A DNA stretch of 64,000 nucleotides. Origin: Oopsacas minuta. Lineage: Eukaryota; Porifera; Hexactinellida; Lyssacinosida; Leucopsacidae. A program made the translations under genes and the position numbers. The stretch is from contig JAKMXF010000011.1 of the NCBI GenBank assembly GCA_024704765.1, forward strand, positions 355,557-419,556. The letters are read 5' to 3'. Positions 36,371-46,990 of this stretch are shown piece after piece. Below the pieces are notes generated by a model that saw nothing but the letters and a program-made list of their open reading frames with translations, was not told the DNA's origin and ran no database searches. Each line of letters begins with the position of its first letter. Position 1 is the first letter of the stretch.

Positions 36371-36552
36371 CTGGCTTTCATCCAGGCGTATACGAGGCGC
36401 CTACAGGCGCATGAATTTCAGCGAATATAGATCTAAGCGCGTAAAAATTCGAGCAAGACCCCCATACAGTAATACTATATGTATACTCTAGGCGCGCGAA
36501 AAATGAGGGGGAGACTATTAGGTGTGGTTCAGAAATGCTTGATAAAACCCTG
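36371..36552. repeat. hAT-type miniature element, copy A
   Basis: About 182 bp, collinear with 56001-56184, sharing ACAGGCGCATGAATTTCAGC and AAGACCCCCATACAG. Ends are CTGGCTTTCATCCAGGCG and, inward from the right, CAGGGTTTTATCAAGC. Flanking octamers CTAGATGG and CTGGATGG match in seven of eight positions. Confidence 0.75.
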
Positions 36553-37929
36553 CTGGATGGCGATCCTTGATATACAGAGCTAACCTTAACACGTGTGACA
36601 TATTAGTATGGAGCTCATACCCAAAGTTACGACAACTCGCCTCACAGCAGACACAGCCTACCCTCTAAATACTCGGAACTTCATTCACTGATTTAGATGG
36701 AGCAGCATCTACATACTCGCCGCCTGATCTGAATTCCACAATAGCTCTATCATAACTTTTACGCATATATTTATAAAGATACTTGTAGAGCAAATCTCGA
36801 ATTAATATGAGCATTATACTTAAGCAATATGACAGGATTGTATGGCACTACCCACCAATTGTCAAGCTTTACTCCGCAATATGTACTGAGTGTATGGATT
36901 GTACATTACGGGATCTCTGTTCTTGCGATTTACGATTCGGCGGCAAGTTTGTAGTGTTTGAATGTGACTTTCGTCAAATCCTACCAGTTATCAAACGGTC
37001 GAGCAGAGGTGAGGTTGTTTCAGCCTGTCTGAATCGATCCCTTCTCGGGTGTTATATGAAGGTTATGCTTCTTACCTTTAACATGCGTCTGCACAAATTG
37101 TTTTCTCAGGACTCTCTCGAGGTGAGTGAATTCTCTAACTTCTTACTGAGGGTAGGGGTACGGAGCCCGAGGATGAGGATCAAATGATTCAAATCGACTC
37201 TAAGTTCGTAGTTACTAGATCCTGGGAATGCTTTTATGGTGATATCGTGAATAACTACCAGAATCTTGAGTTCTTGTGTCAGCGCGTCATCATATCTCCC
37301 AAAATGAGACCTCCGATTCGGTAATGATTACGTGATGGGAATGATACCTGGTGATGCGGAAACTTTTCCAAGTGCTAATTCTATTTATGATAATCAGGCA
37401 TCCAACGTACCCAACAAAATTTTTGAATCCCCTGAGTCCTAATGGTATGCCCCCTCATCGACTAATCCTTAAACAGTACGCATCCATTATTCACTTGCGC
37501 AATCTTGATCCTACTCAGGGTTTGTGTAATGACACTCGCTTAATCATAAGATCTGCTACCAAACGTCTTATTGATACTGAAGTAGTCACAGGTAGTTATG
37601 CGGGGAATAGATTATTCATTCCTCGCATACCACTCCTCACCTCGGACGATTCAGGCTTTCCGTTTACTTTGAAGCGGAGACAGTTCCATATCTGGCCTGC
37701 TTTCTGCATCACTATAAACAAATGCCTAGATCAGAGTTTGAAAACTGTTGACATGTTCTTACCCTCTCCTGAAGTCATATTCAGTCATGGTCAAATGTAT
37801 GTAGGTCTGAGCAGAGTTCAGAATCCTACAGGTTTGAAGATCATGGTATGCGGAGGGAAAACTCAGACAATGGTGGAATATGCAGTACAAGACCTTCGGG
37901 GCACGGAAGTCGGATACACAAACAGCTAG

Positions 37930-38495
37930 GGGTACCTCTCCCTTCTTTAGCCATACCCTGCCATCTTGCTTTCTCATCGGTGGTTTGAATTGTATCCATG
38001 TTTCATCTCCTGTGACTATCTCTAATAACCGCCTAGGGTCACTTCCTTCATAAATTTCAAGGTTTTCCTTAGCCATTTGGAGTCTCGCGGCCTTTTGTGG
38101 AAAAGTTAAGCAATGTGGTACCCATCGCACTTGGACCTTCCTCAGTTCTAAATCCGCCTTCAGAATTGTGTGTGCACTTCCCGTTGAATGCCAACATAGT
38201 TAGCTACCTCCTCAACCGAAGAATGCGGAAAAGACTCGACATATTCCTTTACTTCACTCAATTTGTCATTGTTGGTCGCTAGTTTTGGTGCTCCAGGACG
38301 AGGGGCGTCTTGGACAGAGGTCCTACCTTCCCTAAATAGGCTCACCCACCTTCTGACAGTTGAATACGATAAAGTATCTTCTCCACATATCGTTGCCAAC
38401 TCGTCATGAATAGACTTGGGAGGGATTTCGAGAATGGTGCGAAATTTGATGTACGTTCGTTGTTCAAGTTCCGAAAAATTTGGACAAGAAGCCAT
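37930..38495 (-). pseudogene. Mariner transposase, N-terminal half only
   Basis: The gene starts at 38495 with MASCPNFSELEQRTYIKFRT. Two helix-turn-helix regions follow (IHDELATICGEDTLSYSTVR and SVEEVANYVGIQ). After a frameshift near 38170 comes VRWVPHCLTFPQKAARLQMA and the first catalytic aspartate in LEIVTGDETWIQF. Homology ends at VWLKKGEVPL, near 37935. The catalytic C-terminal half is missing; on its left the DNA becomes Helitron helicase sequence on the opposite strand. The SETMAR-like WVPH.L motif supports the DD34D mariner group. Confidence 0.85.
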
Positions 38496-38775
38496 GAAAA
38501 ATGTAAAGGAGAAAATGTAGGTTTCTAAAAATAACTGAAACTTAGGAAATAATTAAGTGATCAACTCTCTCTAAGTTTTGTTAGAAAGTTGAAATATGGT
38601 TCTATATAATTGCACTGAGAAATACTAGCTTAGAACTGCTATTTCATTAAAAATATACAGTGATTAGTATATATTGAATGCCCCTGTAGTTAAACTCGAG
38701 TGAAGTCAAATCTTTCATAAATATATTTTTGAATTCTTTTCGTCATTTTGGAAATTTCTACCTAATTGTTGTGAT

Positions 38776-39842
38776 ATGAATGTCCAGGATTACGGATTAT
38801 CTTTAGGATCTCAGGCTGTGGGGATGCTTAAAGCAGGAGAAACGTCTAAAAAGGTTGCTCAAGTGTTGAATGTCAATATTCGATCAGTTCAGAGATGGAG
38901 GCGTAGCGATAAATTGGGATTTTCAATGGAATCAAATCCTAAGTCTGGACGTCCGCCCAAAATTGATAGAGTTGCGAAAATTGTCATCGCTAGGTCTTTG
39001 GGGAAGAGAAGGCAATCTACACGAAAGCTAGCTCTGAGATTAACGAGAAGAGGTTGTAATGTCTCTCATACCTCTGTACATCGATATTTAAGAAAGTTTC
39101 TAGGTACTACGCCATTTAAAAGGCCTCGAAGGCCTCGATTGACCTTGAAAATGAAGGAAAACCGGATCGAATTTGCGCAGAAACACATGGATTGGACTGT
39201 AGAAGATTTGAATAGAGTTCTGTGGTCGGATGAATCTCCATTCGAATTGTTTCCAACCCCAAACAGACAGAATGACAAGTTTGGAGCAAGAATTCAGGTT
39301 CAATCGAACCCTGCACAAAGATAAAATTTCCGGCGAAAGTTCATGTTTGGGGCATGATGTCTCACCAAGCCCTACCTGAGCGGCATGTTATACTTCAGGG
39401 GCAAACTATTAATGGAGAGTACTATCGTACGAAGATTTTGGCTGGATCTTGCAAAGATGCGATCAATAGAACAGCAAAAAATGGATCGGTTTTACAGCGG
39501 GCCATGACTTCAAAGATGTCCGAGATAATTTTTATGCAGACGGGGCTCCCGCTCATACGGCCAAACTAACGCAAGAATGGTGCAAACTGAATCTTCCAGC
39601 GTTTTGGCAGAAAGCGGAGTGGCCTGGGAACACACCTGACCTCAATCCCATTGAAAACTTATGGTCAATACTGAAAAACAAAGTGGAAGAATTTGAGCAA
39701 GCAAGCACCGTGAATAACCTCGTCAAATTTTGGAAAAGGGTGGAGTGGTATTTCAGGACATGTTTTGCAAAATATGGTCTCCAGTATGCCCAGGCGAGTA
39801 GCACTCGTATTAGAAAGACAAGGAGACTATATTGGGAAGTAA
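38776..39842 (+). pseudogene. DD37E Tc1-type transposase, broken
   Basis: The frame from 38776 has two helix-turn-helix units (VAQVLNVNIRSVQRWRR and STRKLALRLTRRGCNVSHTS) and the first catalytic aspartate in VLWSDESPFELFPTPNRQND. It shifts near 39290, continues with VHVWGMMSHQALPERHV, and shifts again near 39530. ADGAPAHTAKLTQEWCKLN gives the second aspartate and NTPDLNPIENLWSILK the glutamate, 37 residues apart. It ends with RQGDYIGK and a stop at 39840-39842. A right terminal repeat, CAGGGAGTAACAAAAGTATT read inward, ends at 39915 before TA. The left repeat is not confidently found. It is related to the intact gene at 62690-63742. Confidence 0.85.
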
Positions 39843-40059
39843 AAATGTACTAATTGTTGTATTTTGCTTACGTTTGATTCATTATATAAAACGACAATAC
39901 TTTTGTTACTCCCTGTACTATTACATAAATAAGTAGCATTGCTATACTAATTAAGTAATGAATTCAAATTCTAAGATAATATGATATAGATATTGCACAG
40001 CGAAAGTACTTTAGATGGTGCCCAAATCTTCTAGGGGGCTCAAATTTCTCTAGGGGGCT

Positions 40060-40090
40060 GAGCCCCTCCTGGACCCTGCCTACGGGCCTG
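40060..40090. repeat. Orphan hAT-type terminal repeat
   Basis: Read inward from 40090 the sequence is CAGGCCCGTAGGCAGGGTCC followed by AGGAGGGGCTCAG, a hAT-type end related to those at 3211 and 5226. I found no partner end or target duplication in the window. Confidence 0.55.
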
Positions 40091-40273
40091 CTCCGGTTTA
40101 TTGGACCACTTATGTCTAGAGTAAATTGGTTCCATTAACCAGGGGTCATGTCAGAAATTAACTGAAATTTGGCACAGTTATTAAAGCACCTTGTTTAAAT
40201 TCCATCAAGTCGGCCAAATGGTCTGATTAACCGGAGTCCACGGGTATATTGTTTCCCACTACGAATAATTTAT

Positions 40274-40287
40274 TATTTTTTATTTAG
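40274..40287 (+). other. Candidate 3-prime splice acceptor upstream of DENND3
   Basis: TTTTTTATTTAG is a pyrimidine tract ending in AG, 21 bases before the DENND3 ATG. It could close a 5-prime UTR intron or accept a spliced leader. No transcript evidence is available. Confidence 0.45.
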
Positions 40288-40308
40288 TTGGAACAGATAT
40301 TTACTAAC

Positions 40309-43300
40309 ATGGACGGCGGTCATCTCTTGAATGGTTTAGTTGCAGCTTGTGTTTTCTCAGGTGCTGATCAGTATTCTAAACTAGAAGCAATATCCGATGG
40401 TGATATAACCCCCACTAACATTTATGAGACAGAATGTCGGCCAAAAATACTTGGATTATTTGACCCTATTTCTACTGTTTTACCTTATTATCCTCCATCA
40501 GGCCTACTTGGTGACTTCTCGCAATTACGTTCCAATACCTCGAAGTGTTCACACTCAATTTCTTCTCTACCGCCTGAAATGATCAATAGTCTTTCAGAAT
40601 TCATCTACCCAGATGGTTTCTATGTATGGGGTTACCAGTGCAATTTACCCCAACCTACTTTCTCTTATATCGTGTTAACTGATATAGATGGAGACAGAAA
40701 TTTTTGTGTTAATGTTACATTTTGGAGAAGATTTCATGCACAAAAGTGCTTAAACCTTTCTCAATTATGTTATGAACTTACTTTGGGTTCTCACTTGCCA
40801 ACGTGTTCGGCAACTAGTGTAGAAATTTGTGTTCCATTGTGCGTTACTCTTATTTCGCGTGTCCCTCTATTTCAAACAATGAGAGAGTGCCTATCAAGTA
40901 TTGTGTCAGACCTAAACAATTGTAAAGATATCTACTCTGTACTACAAAATTTCAATTCGATACTTACTCTTATTCCTTCACCTCCTTCAGGCTCGCTAGC
41001 ATTACACTTTACCCTGAATGATCATTTTATTATTCTACCCGGCTTATCACAGGATTATCCACATTGTGATTCTCATCTCTTTTGGCCTTTTTTTTCATTG
41101 AGTACTGAAAACATATTAAAAGTATTTGGTTATATTCTTACGCAGCAGAATATAGTATTCACTTCCAACAATTACAATTTGTTGGCTCTAACGATGCAAT
41201 GCTTTTGTCATTACCTATTTCCATTCGAGTGGAGACTCACTTTCGCACCTTTACTACCAAAGCGGTTACTCGGTATATTAGACTCCCCTACGACTTTTCT
41301 ATGTGGCTGTCACACATTTTCTATGAAGGAAGTTGATTTACAAGAACTAAGGAGTATAATATTCGTGTCTCTTGATAAAGGTACAATTACTTGTACAGAT
41401 GACCTTACACTTGACAATCCTTCCCTTACCTTTCCTAGCTTTTATATTTCAAGATATCATCAACCTATCGACATTCTTTTCAAGCGTAGATGTCATTCAT
41501 TTCACACAATGGATATCGCAGCCACAGGTAATCTTATGTGCGAGAAGACTCTGCGAGTAGAATGGGAAGCTGATATGGACCATCAACTCATTAATCTGAT
41601 TATGAGTATGCTCACAGAAATCTTTCAAGATATACCAACATACGTCACTTATCCCTCAGAATTCAATTCTGAAGGCTTCCAGAGGGGACTTCTACAGGAT
41701 TTCAAACCATTTTACGAGGCTGTATTAGAAACAGACGTTTTTAACCAACTTATAAAACAGCTATTAAACAAATTGAAAACTCCTTTCACCCAATCACTTG
41801 ATGATATTAAGAAAAAGAAGAAATTTGATAATATTCAAGAGCCAATCGATCCTATGTCTTCTTTCGTTTGTATATCTATGAATGAGCATGCCCATGTACA
41901 AACAGAGTATGTTAATATGCATCATAGGCTTTGCGACACAGATATTGGTACTACTCGACACCAATCCATTCAGCCCAGTTTCTTAGAACTTCCTCCTTTC
42001 CCAAATTCTCCGAATTCAAATCCTGAATTTTTCACTGCTTGTGTTGATAGGATTAACGCACATATTAAAACTTCTTCAGCACCTTGTCGTGCTGAGTGTA
42101 TATACTTACGGGGTTACTATCTACTTGCCCTAGGCAACCCTTTAAAGGCAATGGAGGACTTTCTATCACACCTTTCAAAAATAAATGTCAATCTTGTACC
42201 TTCTGAAGATAGCTTGATTCAGATATACTCAAACCTATCTGAACAAAACAAAAATGCGCTTAGGAAGATGCCTTACTTCTCTCGATCGATATTTGAAATG
42301 GAACATGAAGTCTCTTTATCTCGGAGGCTTTCACAGGCAAAATTTCCTATCCAAACTCTAACCAGAGATGAGTTCGAGCTGCATCTCTCAACTAACGGAA
42401 TTTCAGCTAATAGCGAAACCTGTTCAATTCTCTTCTCGGTGTTAACGCATGGTGGGACCATTATAGCACCTGACAAACTTAAACAGTTTTCAGAATGTTG
42501 GTCTCTTGTTAGAAAAATTAATTCATCTCTCCAGCATAATTCGAAAATCGAGATTCCCACTAAAGAACAGATTGTGTATTGTTCTTGTGACAAGCCTGTC
42601 AGCTCTACTCCACAGCAAGTACAGCAGCCTCCCCAGCCTACACAACTTGTCAAGTACCATAATACCCAGGGACACCTCCTCATAACAGAGCATAACGTTT
42701 GGCTACTTCAGCTCGACAATAAAATTATACATCTCTTTAAATTTACACACGTGTCTACTTTCTTATTCACAGAAGTAAAAGAAAAACAATTTCAGAAAAT
42801 GTCACACGCCTTCGGCATTAAGATCCAACCAACTACTGAGATTGAGGAACTGAAATCTATTCGACAAGGTATAGATCGTATTTATAAGAAGTCCATTTAC
42901 CACTCCCTTAGATTCTATGATAAGAAAGCTTGTGTTTTTTTTATTGAATGTTTTAAAGAGATGCATGCTGCGCACGCACTGGTACAAAAACGTAAAGATG
43001 AAGCATACCTTGGAGAGGGTAAGCTAAACGTTCTACTGCTGGCTACGCTCCTGAAAATGAGTATTAAAACTCTTAATAGTGACTCTGATCACGATCCGAT
43101 ATCGCAAGCCATTAAGCAAGGATTATTCTATCTCCACAAGACACAGATAGAGTCTCGTGAAATTGATAATAACAATCTTTTATATAGATTTAACCCTCTT
43201 TCTACTGACACACAAAAAGCTAGTATCGAAGTCCTACTTTGTATTAATGACAAGCAAGTACAAAATCAAATATTCTGGATTGGATATGTGTATCAGAGAG

Positions 43301-44124
43301 AGTCTATAATTTGTATTTACGATTATCAAGCTCGTGTTGTTGTATCCGAATTCATTTTACACGACCAGCGTGTAGAAGCTATTGTAGAAGTGGGTGCTAA
43401 AGTATGGTTGAGTTCTCTCAACAAGTCCCTTTATATTGTAAACAAGGATAAGTATACGATAGATGGTCGTCTTTCTGAACCGAATGATGTTGCTGTTGCT
43501 TTCCACTACGATGCTCAACCGAGCGAGTTGTGGGTGTTATACCACAAGGGACAGATTGTAGTTTGGGATACAAGGTCACTGGAACAAAAACGTACAATAT
43601 TCTTAAATAACACGAAACAGGATCCTTCTCGCTACTCATCCATGGTTATATATCAAAACTATATATTCACATATACTTCTCGCTCTATATTGGTATTTGA
43701 GAAAGATCTGGGTGAGCTGGTATCCACTCTATATCTTACTGCGCCTGACACAGAAAAACCAATTGAAGCACGAGGCATGTGTATATCCGATAATCGTAAG
43801 ATATGGGTCGCTGGTATTAGAGAACCAATTTTATTTGTTATTGACCCAACAACCTTGAAATTTGTTAAAATATTGAACGTCAATGAGAATTCTTCAAGTT
43901 TTCCATGTAACGGCATCAATTCAATTCTTAGTGTTGGTGCTAGTATATGGTTAGGTGGAAGAAATGGTTGTATTTATATTTACGAAGATGAAGATTATAG
44001 TTTGAGAACATTTTTCAAAGCCCATCAGGATTCAATCAGATCCCTGGCTGTGACGAGATCGCAAAGTATTGTAACCAGTGGGAGTAACTCCCTAGATGGT
44101 CGGGTATCATTCTGGAGCACTTGA
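40309..44124 (+). CDS. DENND3: DENND3-like Rab guanine nucleotide exchange factor
   Basis: A single 1271-residue frame. The start is the ATG at 40309; the frame extends seven codons upstream without an ATG. Order of parts: short N-terminal helix; uDENN at about 95-145 (FSYIVLTDIDGDRNFCVNVT); cDENN at about 170-365 (HFTLNDHFIILPGLSQDYPH, LFPFEWRLTFAPLLPKRLL); dDENN at about 420-490; a helical linker; a PHenn domain at about 780-890 (GHLLITEHNVWLLQLDN); and a WD40 propeller from about 985 to the end (LDGRVSFWST). Length and order match vertebrate DENND3, which activates Rab12 on endosomal membranes and acts in autophagy and receptor turnover. Unusually, there is no intron in the coding region. 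A splice-acceptor-like AG lies 21 bases upstream. The frame is intact over 3.8 kb, so it is either a functional gene or a very recent retrocopy; no poly(A) tract or flanking repeats favour the latter. Confidence 0.9.
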   Translation: MDGGHLLNGLVAACVFSGADQYSKLEAISDGDITPTNIYETECRPKILGLFDPISTVLPYYPPSGLLGDFSQLRSNTSKCSHSISSLPPEMINSLSEFIYPDGFYVWGYQCNLPQPTFSYIVLTDIDGDRNFCVNVTFWRRFHAQKCLNLSQLCYELTLGSHLPTCSATSVEICVPLCVTLISRVPLFQTMRECLSSIVSDLNNCKDIYSVLQNFNSILTLIPSPPSGSLALHFTLNDHFIILPGLSQDYPHCDSHLFWPFFSLSTENILKVFGYILTQQNIVFTSNNYNLLALTMQCFCHYLFPFEWRLTFAPLLPKRLLGILDSPTTFLCGCHTFSMKEVDLQELRSIIFVSLDKGTITCTDDLTLDNPSLTFPSFYISRYHQPIDILFKRRCHSFHTMDIAATGNLMCEKTLRVEWEADMDHQLINLIMSMLTEIFQDIPTYVTYPSEFNSEGFQRGLLQDFKPFYEAVLETDVFNQLIKQLLNKLKTPFTQSLDDIKKKKKFDNIQEPIDPMSSFVCISMNEHAHVQTEYVNMHHRLCDTDIGTTRHQSIQPSFLELPPFPNSPNSNPEFFTACVDRINAHIKTSSAPCRAECIYLRGYYLLALGNPLKAMEDFLSHLSKINVNLVPSEDSLIQIYSNLSEQNKNALRKMPYFSRSIFEMEHEVSLSRRLSQAKFPIQTLTRDEFELHLSTNGISANSETCSILFSVLTHGGTIIAPDKLKQFSECWSLVRKINSSLQHNSKIEIPTKEQIVYCSCDKPVSSTPQQVQQPPQPTQLVKYHNTQGHLLITEHNVWLLQLDNKIIHLFKFTHVSTFLFTEVKEKQFQKMSHAFGIKIQPTTEIEELKSIRQGIDRIYKKSIYHSLRFYDKKACVFFIECFKEMHAAHALVQKRKDEAYLGEGKLNVLLLATLLKMSIKTLNSDSDHDPISQAIKQGLFYLHKTQIESREIDNNNLLYRFNPLSTDTQKASIEVLLCINDKQVQNQIFWIGYVYQRESIICIYDYQARVVVSEFILHDQRVEAIVEVGAKVWLSSLNKSLYIVNKDKYTIDGRLSEPNDVAVAFHYDAQPSELWVLYHKGQIVVWDTRSLEQKRTIFLNNTKQDPSRYSSMVIYQNYIFTYTSRSILVFEKDLGELVSTLYLTAPDTEKPIEARGMCISDNRKIWVAGIREPILFVIDPTTLKFVKILNVNENSSSFPCNGINSILSVGASIWLGGRNGCIYIYEDEDYSLRTFFKAHQDSIRSLAVTRSQSIVTSGSNSLDGRVSFWST

Positions 44125-45084
44125 ATTAAGTGTGATAGAATATTTATTAATTTGAATAGGTGGTCAAATGGTGATTATTATGAATACGTATGTGTACATT
44201 TGCAGTCATTTGGTGTAATATTTTTACTTTGTATACACTTGTGTAACCCTAATATTCCAAATTCAGAATCTACGTCAGTGTTTGGAAGCGCTGCTCATAG
44301 CGCAGCGCAGTGCAATTATTACATAAGCAGCGCTCGTTTGAAACTTTAATAGTATCCATAGTTCTAGAATATAGAGGCATTTTTTTCGTACACTAAACTA
44401 TTGGTTGAAGGTCGGAGGAACCGATTATCTGTGGAATATGGCTTCATTAATGAATAGCATTTAAATACTTCGTTTTTGCCTCGAATATTCATCATTGAAA
44501 TACATACATAAATAACTCAATATTACGATCCAGCGAAGTGCAGCGCACTTCAAAAAAGTCCGAGCATAAAGATTTACACTAACCTTGATTTCATGTACTC
44601 TTATATTTAGGTCTCAAGGCAGTAGGCAAGGGGGGCTTGGGGGTAATAATTACACTGGTCAACAAACAATTTGTTGCCTAAGATGTTAGATCCGTTTCTA
44701 TGTATATTTACCCCGGGGAATCTGAAAATGGCATCGGTTAATCCGAATTGGCTCTAGTTTTTGCGATACCTAATGTTAAATTTGGCGTGATAAGTATAAA
44801 AATAGTGAAGATATACTACACATAATTTCTTCACATTAATAGTGGCATGGTGTTTCAGTGGTGGCATCCAACTTTTTATGCTTCCAAGTGTAAAATTCAA
44901 TTATAGAAATTTGTAGTTTTTGAATGTAACTAATAACTGCAAAACCGAAAATTTGGAAGTATAATTTTATCATTATAGCTACTCCGTATGAAATACATTG
45001 ATCATTGTCAAAACAATTAATCGGTTAAAAGTAATAATATTAAAAAGAATACTTAACCTCGTTATTGAAGAACATCTAAAATCG
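44125..45084. other. Intergenic sequence after DENND3
   Basis: Contains GC-rich self-complementary phrases (GCGCTGCTCATAGCGCAGCG near 44288 and GTGCAGCGCACTTC near 44538). No gene was recognised. Confidence 0.35.
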
Positions 45085-46345
45085 TCTCTTATTTGATTTC
45101 TGTTATGGGATATCAGAGGGAATCTCGCTGGAGGCTCCAACAGTAATCTGCCATCATATGGGTTTCCCACCTGCCTTGATATCTCTCTTCAATGACCTTG
45201 ATGTCCTGATGAAACCTTTCCCCCTGTTTCTCACTTAAATCCGCAAGGTTTTCAGGGAAACGATTCCGGTGGCTAAATAGATTGTGAACCTTGATGCCCA
45301 TGTTAACGTCTAAATCTTTATTTTGTAAAGCATGTCATTGACCAATCTATGTAGTTGTTATCTTTATTATTGCCCAAGAAGTTATTGACTACCAAACCAA
45401 ACGCACAACACGCAGAAGATTCTAAATTAGTCATGGATTGGACGAAACCACTGTTTCTTATGAGACTGCAGATCTGAGGACCATCAAAGATCCCTGCTTT
45501 CAGTTTTTCATTGCTCATTGCTGGGAATGATCTGCAAATGTACTTGAAACAGGGGCCGTCTTTATCTAGAGATGTTACTACTGCTTCATTAAACCCAACT
45601 TGTTGTGGAGGGGCGGAAGAATGATTTTTTCTCTGGGAACCAATGGTTCATACAGAATGTTTGCTTCTCCAACTGTTAGATCAGTTCTCAGGGGTCATAC
45701 TTTATTTACCCAATGATCTTTGCGGGCTCTGCTGTCCCATAAACATATAAAACAAGGGTACTTAGTGTATCCACCTTGTTGGCCAAGTAGAAAGTTTACG
45801 ATCTTGAGATCAACACATATCAACCACTGGTGTTCATGATATTTCAATTTTCGCAATACCATTTAAATATTTTCATACTCCTCCTTAAGCTTTGTTGAAT
45901 GTCCATTTGGAATAGATGCATATTTATTTCCATTATGCAATAAAACGCACTTCAAGCTTCTCTTGGAACTATCAATGATTAGACGCCAATCTTCTGATCT
46001 ATATTGTGGTACTCCCATTTCCAGGAGAAGTCTCCAATGTCATTGCAGAAGACGAGGCCTTCTTGTTGGTTAAGTAATGAAGTAATCCTTCTTCTCTATG
46101 ACGATAATATGATATCTTAGTTCCAGGGCTAAGAATATTCTTCTCGTTGAGTCTGGATGCAAAATTTCTGAACACTCTTTAGACGGGTTGAAGTCCCTGA
46201 TTGAATTGACCAGATAATGAAGAGCTGTCTTGGTCTCCAAGCTTTCCCTCAAGGTAAGCAAAGTATGCCTTTCGCACGAAATCTGAGATACCTCTTCTTT
46301 GATGTTTCAACGTATATTCACCACATATGTAACAGAACGTATTAG
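45085..46345 (-). pseudogene. Uncharacterised metazoan family (KHQRR / GERFHQDI type), broken
   Basis: On the minus strand from 46345 one reads FCYICGEYTLKHQRRGISDF and RKAYFAYLEGKLGDQD, a CxxC-type N-terminus. Then, in shifting frames, come HEHQWLICVDLK-like text, FLLGQQGGYTKYPCF-like text and NEKLKAGIFDGPQICSLIRN. After VVNNFLGNN the C-terminal signature is VHNLFSHRNRFPENLADLSE, QGERFHQDIKVIEERYQGRW and MMADYCWSLQRDSL. I recognise this set as a conserved, uncharacterised protein family found in many copies in arthropods and other invertebrates and probably transposon-related; no function is known to me. At least five frame changes or stops make this copy a pseudogene. Confidence 0.65.
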
Positions 46346-46784
46346 GATTATTAGAATATTTTCTTCTTGACGATGCTATAGAGTTAGATTATGCTAGATA
46401 CTTATAATTATAAAAGTATTGATTAATTGAATATACATTGAAAAAGGTAACTAACACTATAAACATAAATGTGGACCAAAATCAAGAGCCAATCCAGCAA
46501 AGCCGATGTCATTTCGAACTCAGCACGGCAAATATAGTCTAAATTCAATCTAAAATCTTAGGCAACAGAAACAAAAATATTTTTTGTTGGCCTGTGTTAT
46601 TAAGCCATGGAAATTAACGCTCAAGGGTGTTCACGTTATGGAAATGAACGCAAACATGAGAAAATCGCGTTTATCCCTACTACATAGCCTACTCTACTAT
46701 AAGCCCTGCCAACCTCTTGTAATTTTGGACCAGGGATTCTGTCAGAGATGGTATTTACGGTATTTTGAAAGGTATTTTACGTAT

Positions 46785-46990
46785 AGATTCAATATTGCAG
46801 AAACGGTGCATTTTTTGCCCGAATAAATGTATTGCATAATTATAGAACAATATATTATCTACCAGTATATCTATGCTAAAAATTCAAGAATGTGTGAAAA
46901 TATGTGTCTAGTAAGTATTTATTTGTCAAAATGTGCCATTCTTTATTGCCTTGTAAAATGGCGAATATATTGCATCTTTCATTTCAAAAT
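46785..46990. repeat. Dispersed repeat, related to 7725-8010
   Basis: Shares ATTGCAGAAACGGTGCAT, GAATAAATGTA and AAGAATGTGTGAAAATAT-type blocks with the copy near 7.7-8.0 kb in the same order. No ends identified. Confidence 0.5.

Larger units (their letters stand above)
34500..37929 (+). pseudogene. Helitron Rep-helicase protein, heavily broken
   Basis: Segments in the expected order, in changing frames: a charged leader (RPLPEQRERYRLRLNKETPT at about 34550); AFREKIRTYNCALAFASLGT and VYTLRLHCVAYHSIGQLL (34698-34870); the Helitron-like N domain with VDMWVEIVQQRLNYIIHKQM, GRRVILPSSHAGSPRQMFE and VRKYGEPDLFISLTCNPKW; the HUH motif in QKRSLPHAHILVMLCDRDKP (about 35960-36010); then the PIF1-type helicase with FGGKFVVFECDFRQILPVIK (36807-37187). 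The helicase tail has LNPLSPNGMPPHRLILKQYA, IHLRNLDPTQGLCNDTRLII and HGQMYVGLSRVQNPTGLKIM (37351-37929). Rolling-circle replication initiator and helicase together identify a Helitron. Many stops and shifts and two inserted MITEs make it inactive. The 3-prime hairpin/CTRR end was not found because the coding end abuts a mariner fragment. Confidence 0.87.

Noticed and set aside
37759-37927. C-terminal half of the minus-strand mariner frame (after KKGEVPL)
   Set aside because: This part is the antisense of the Helitron helicase and has no mariner character.
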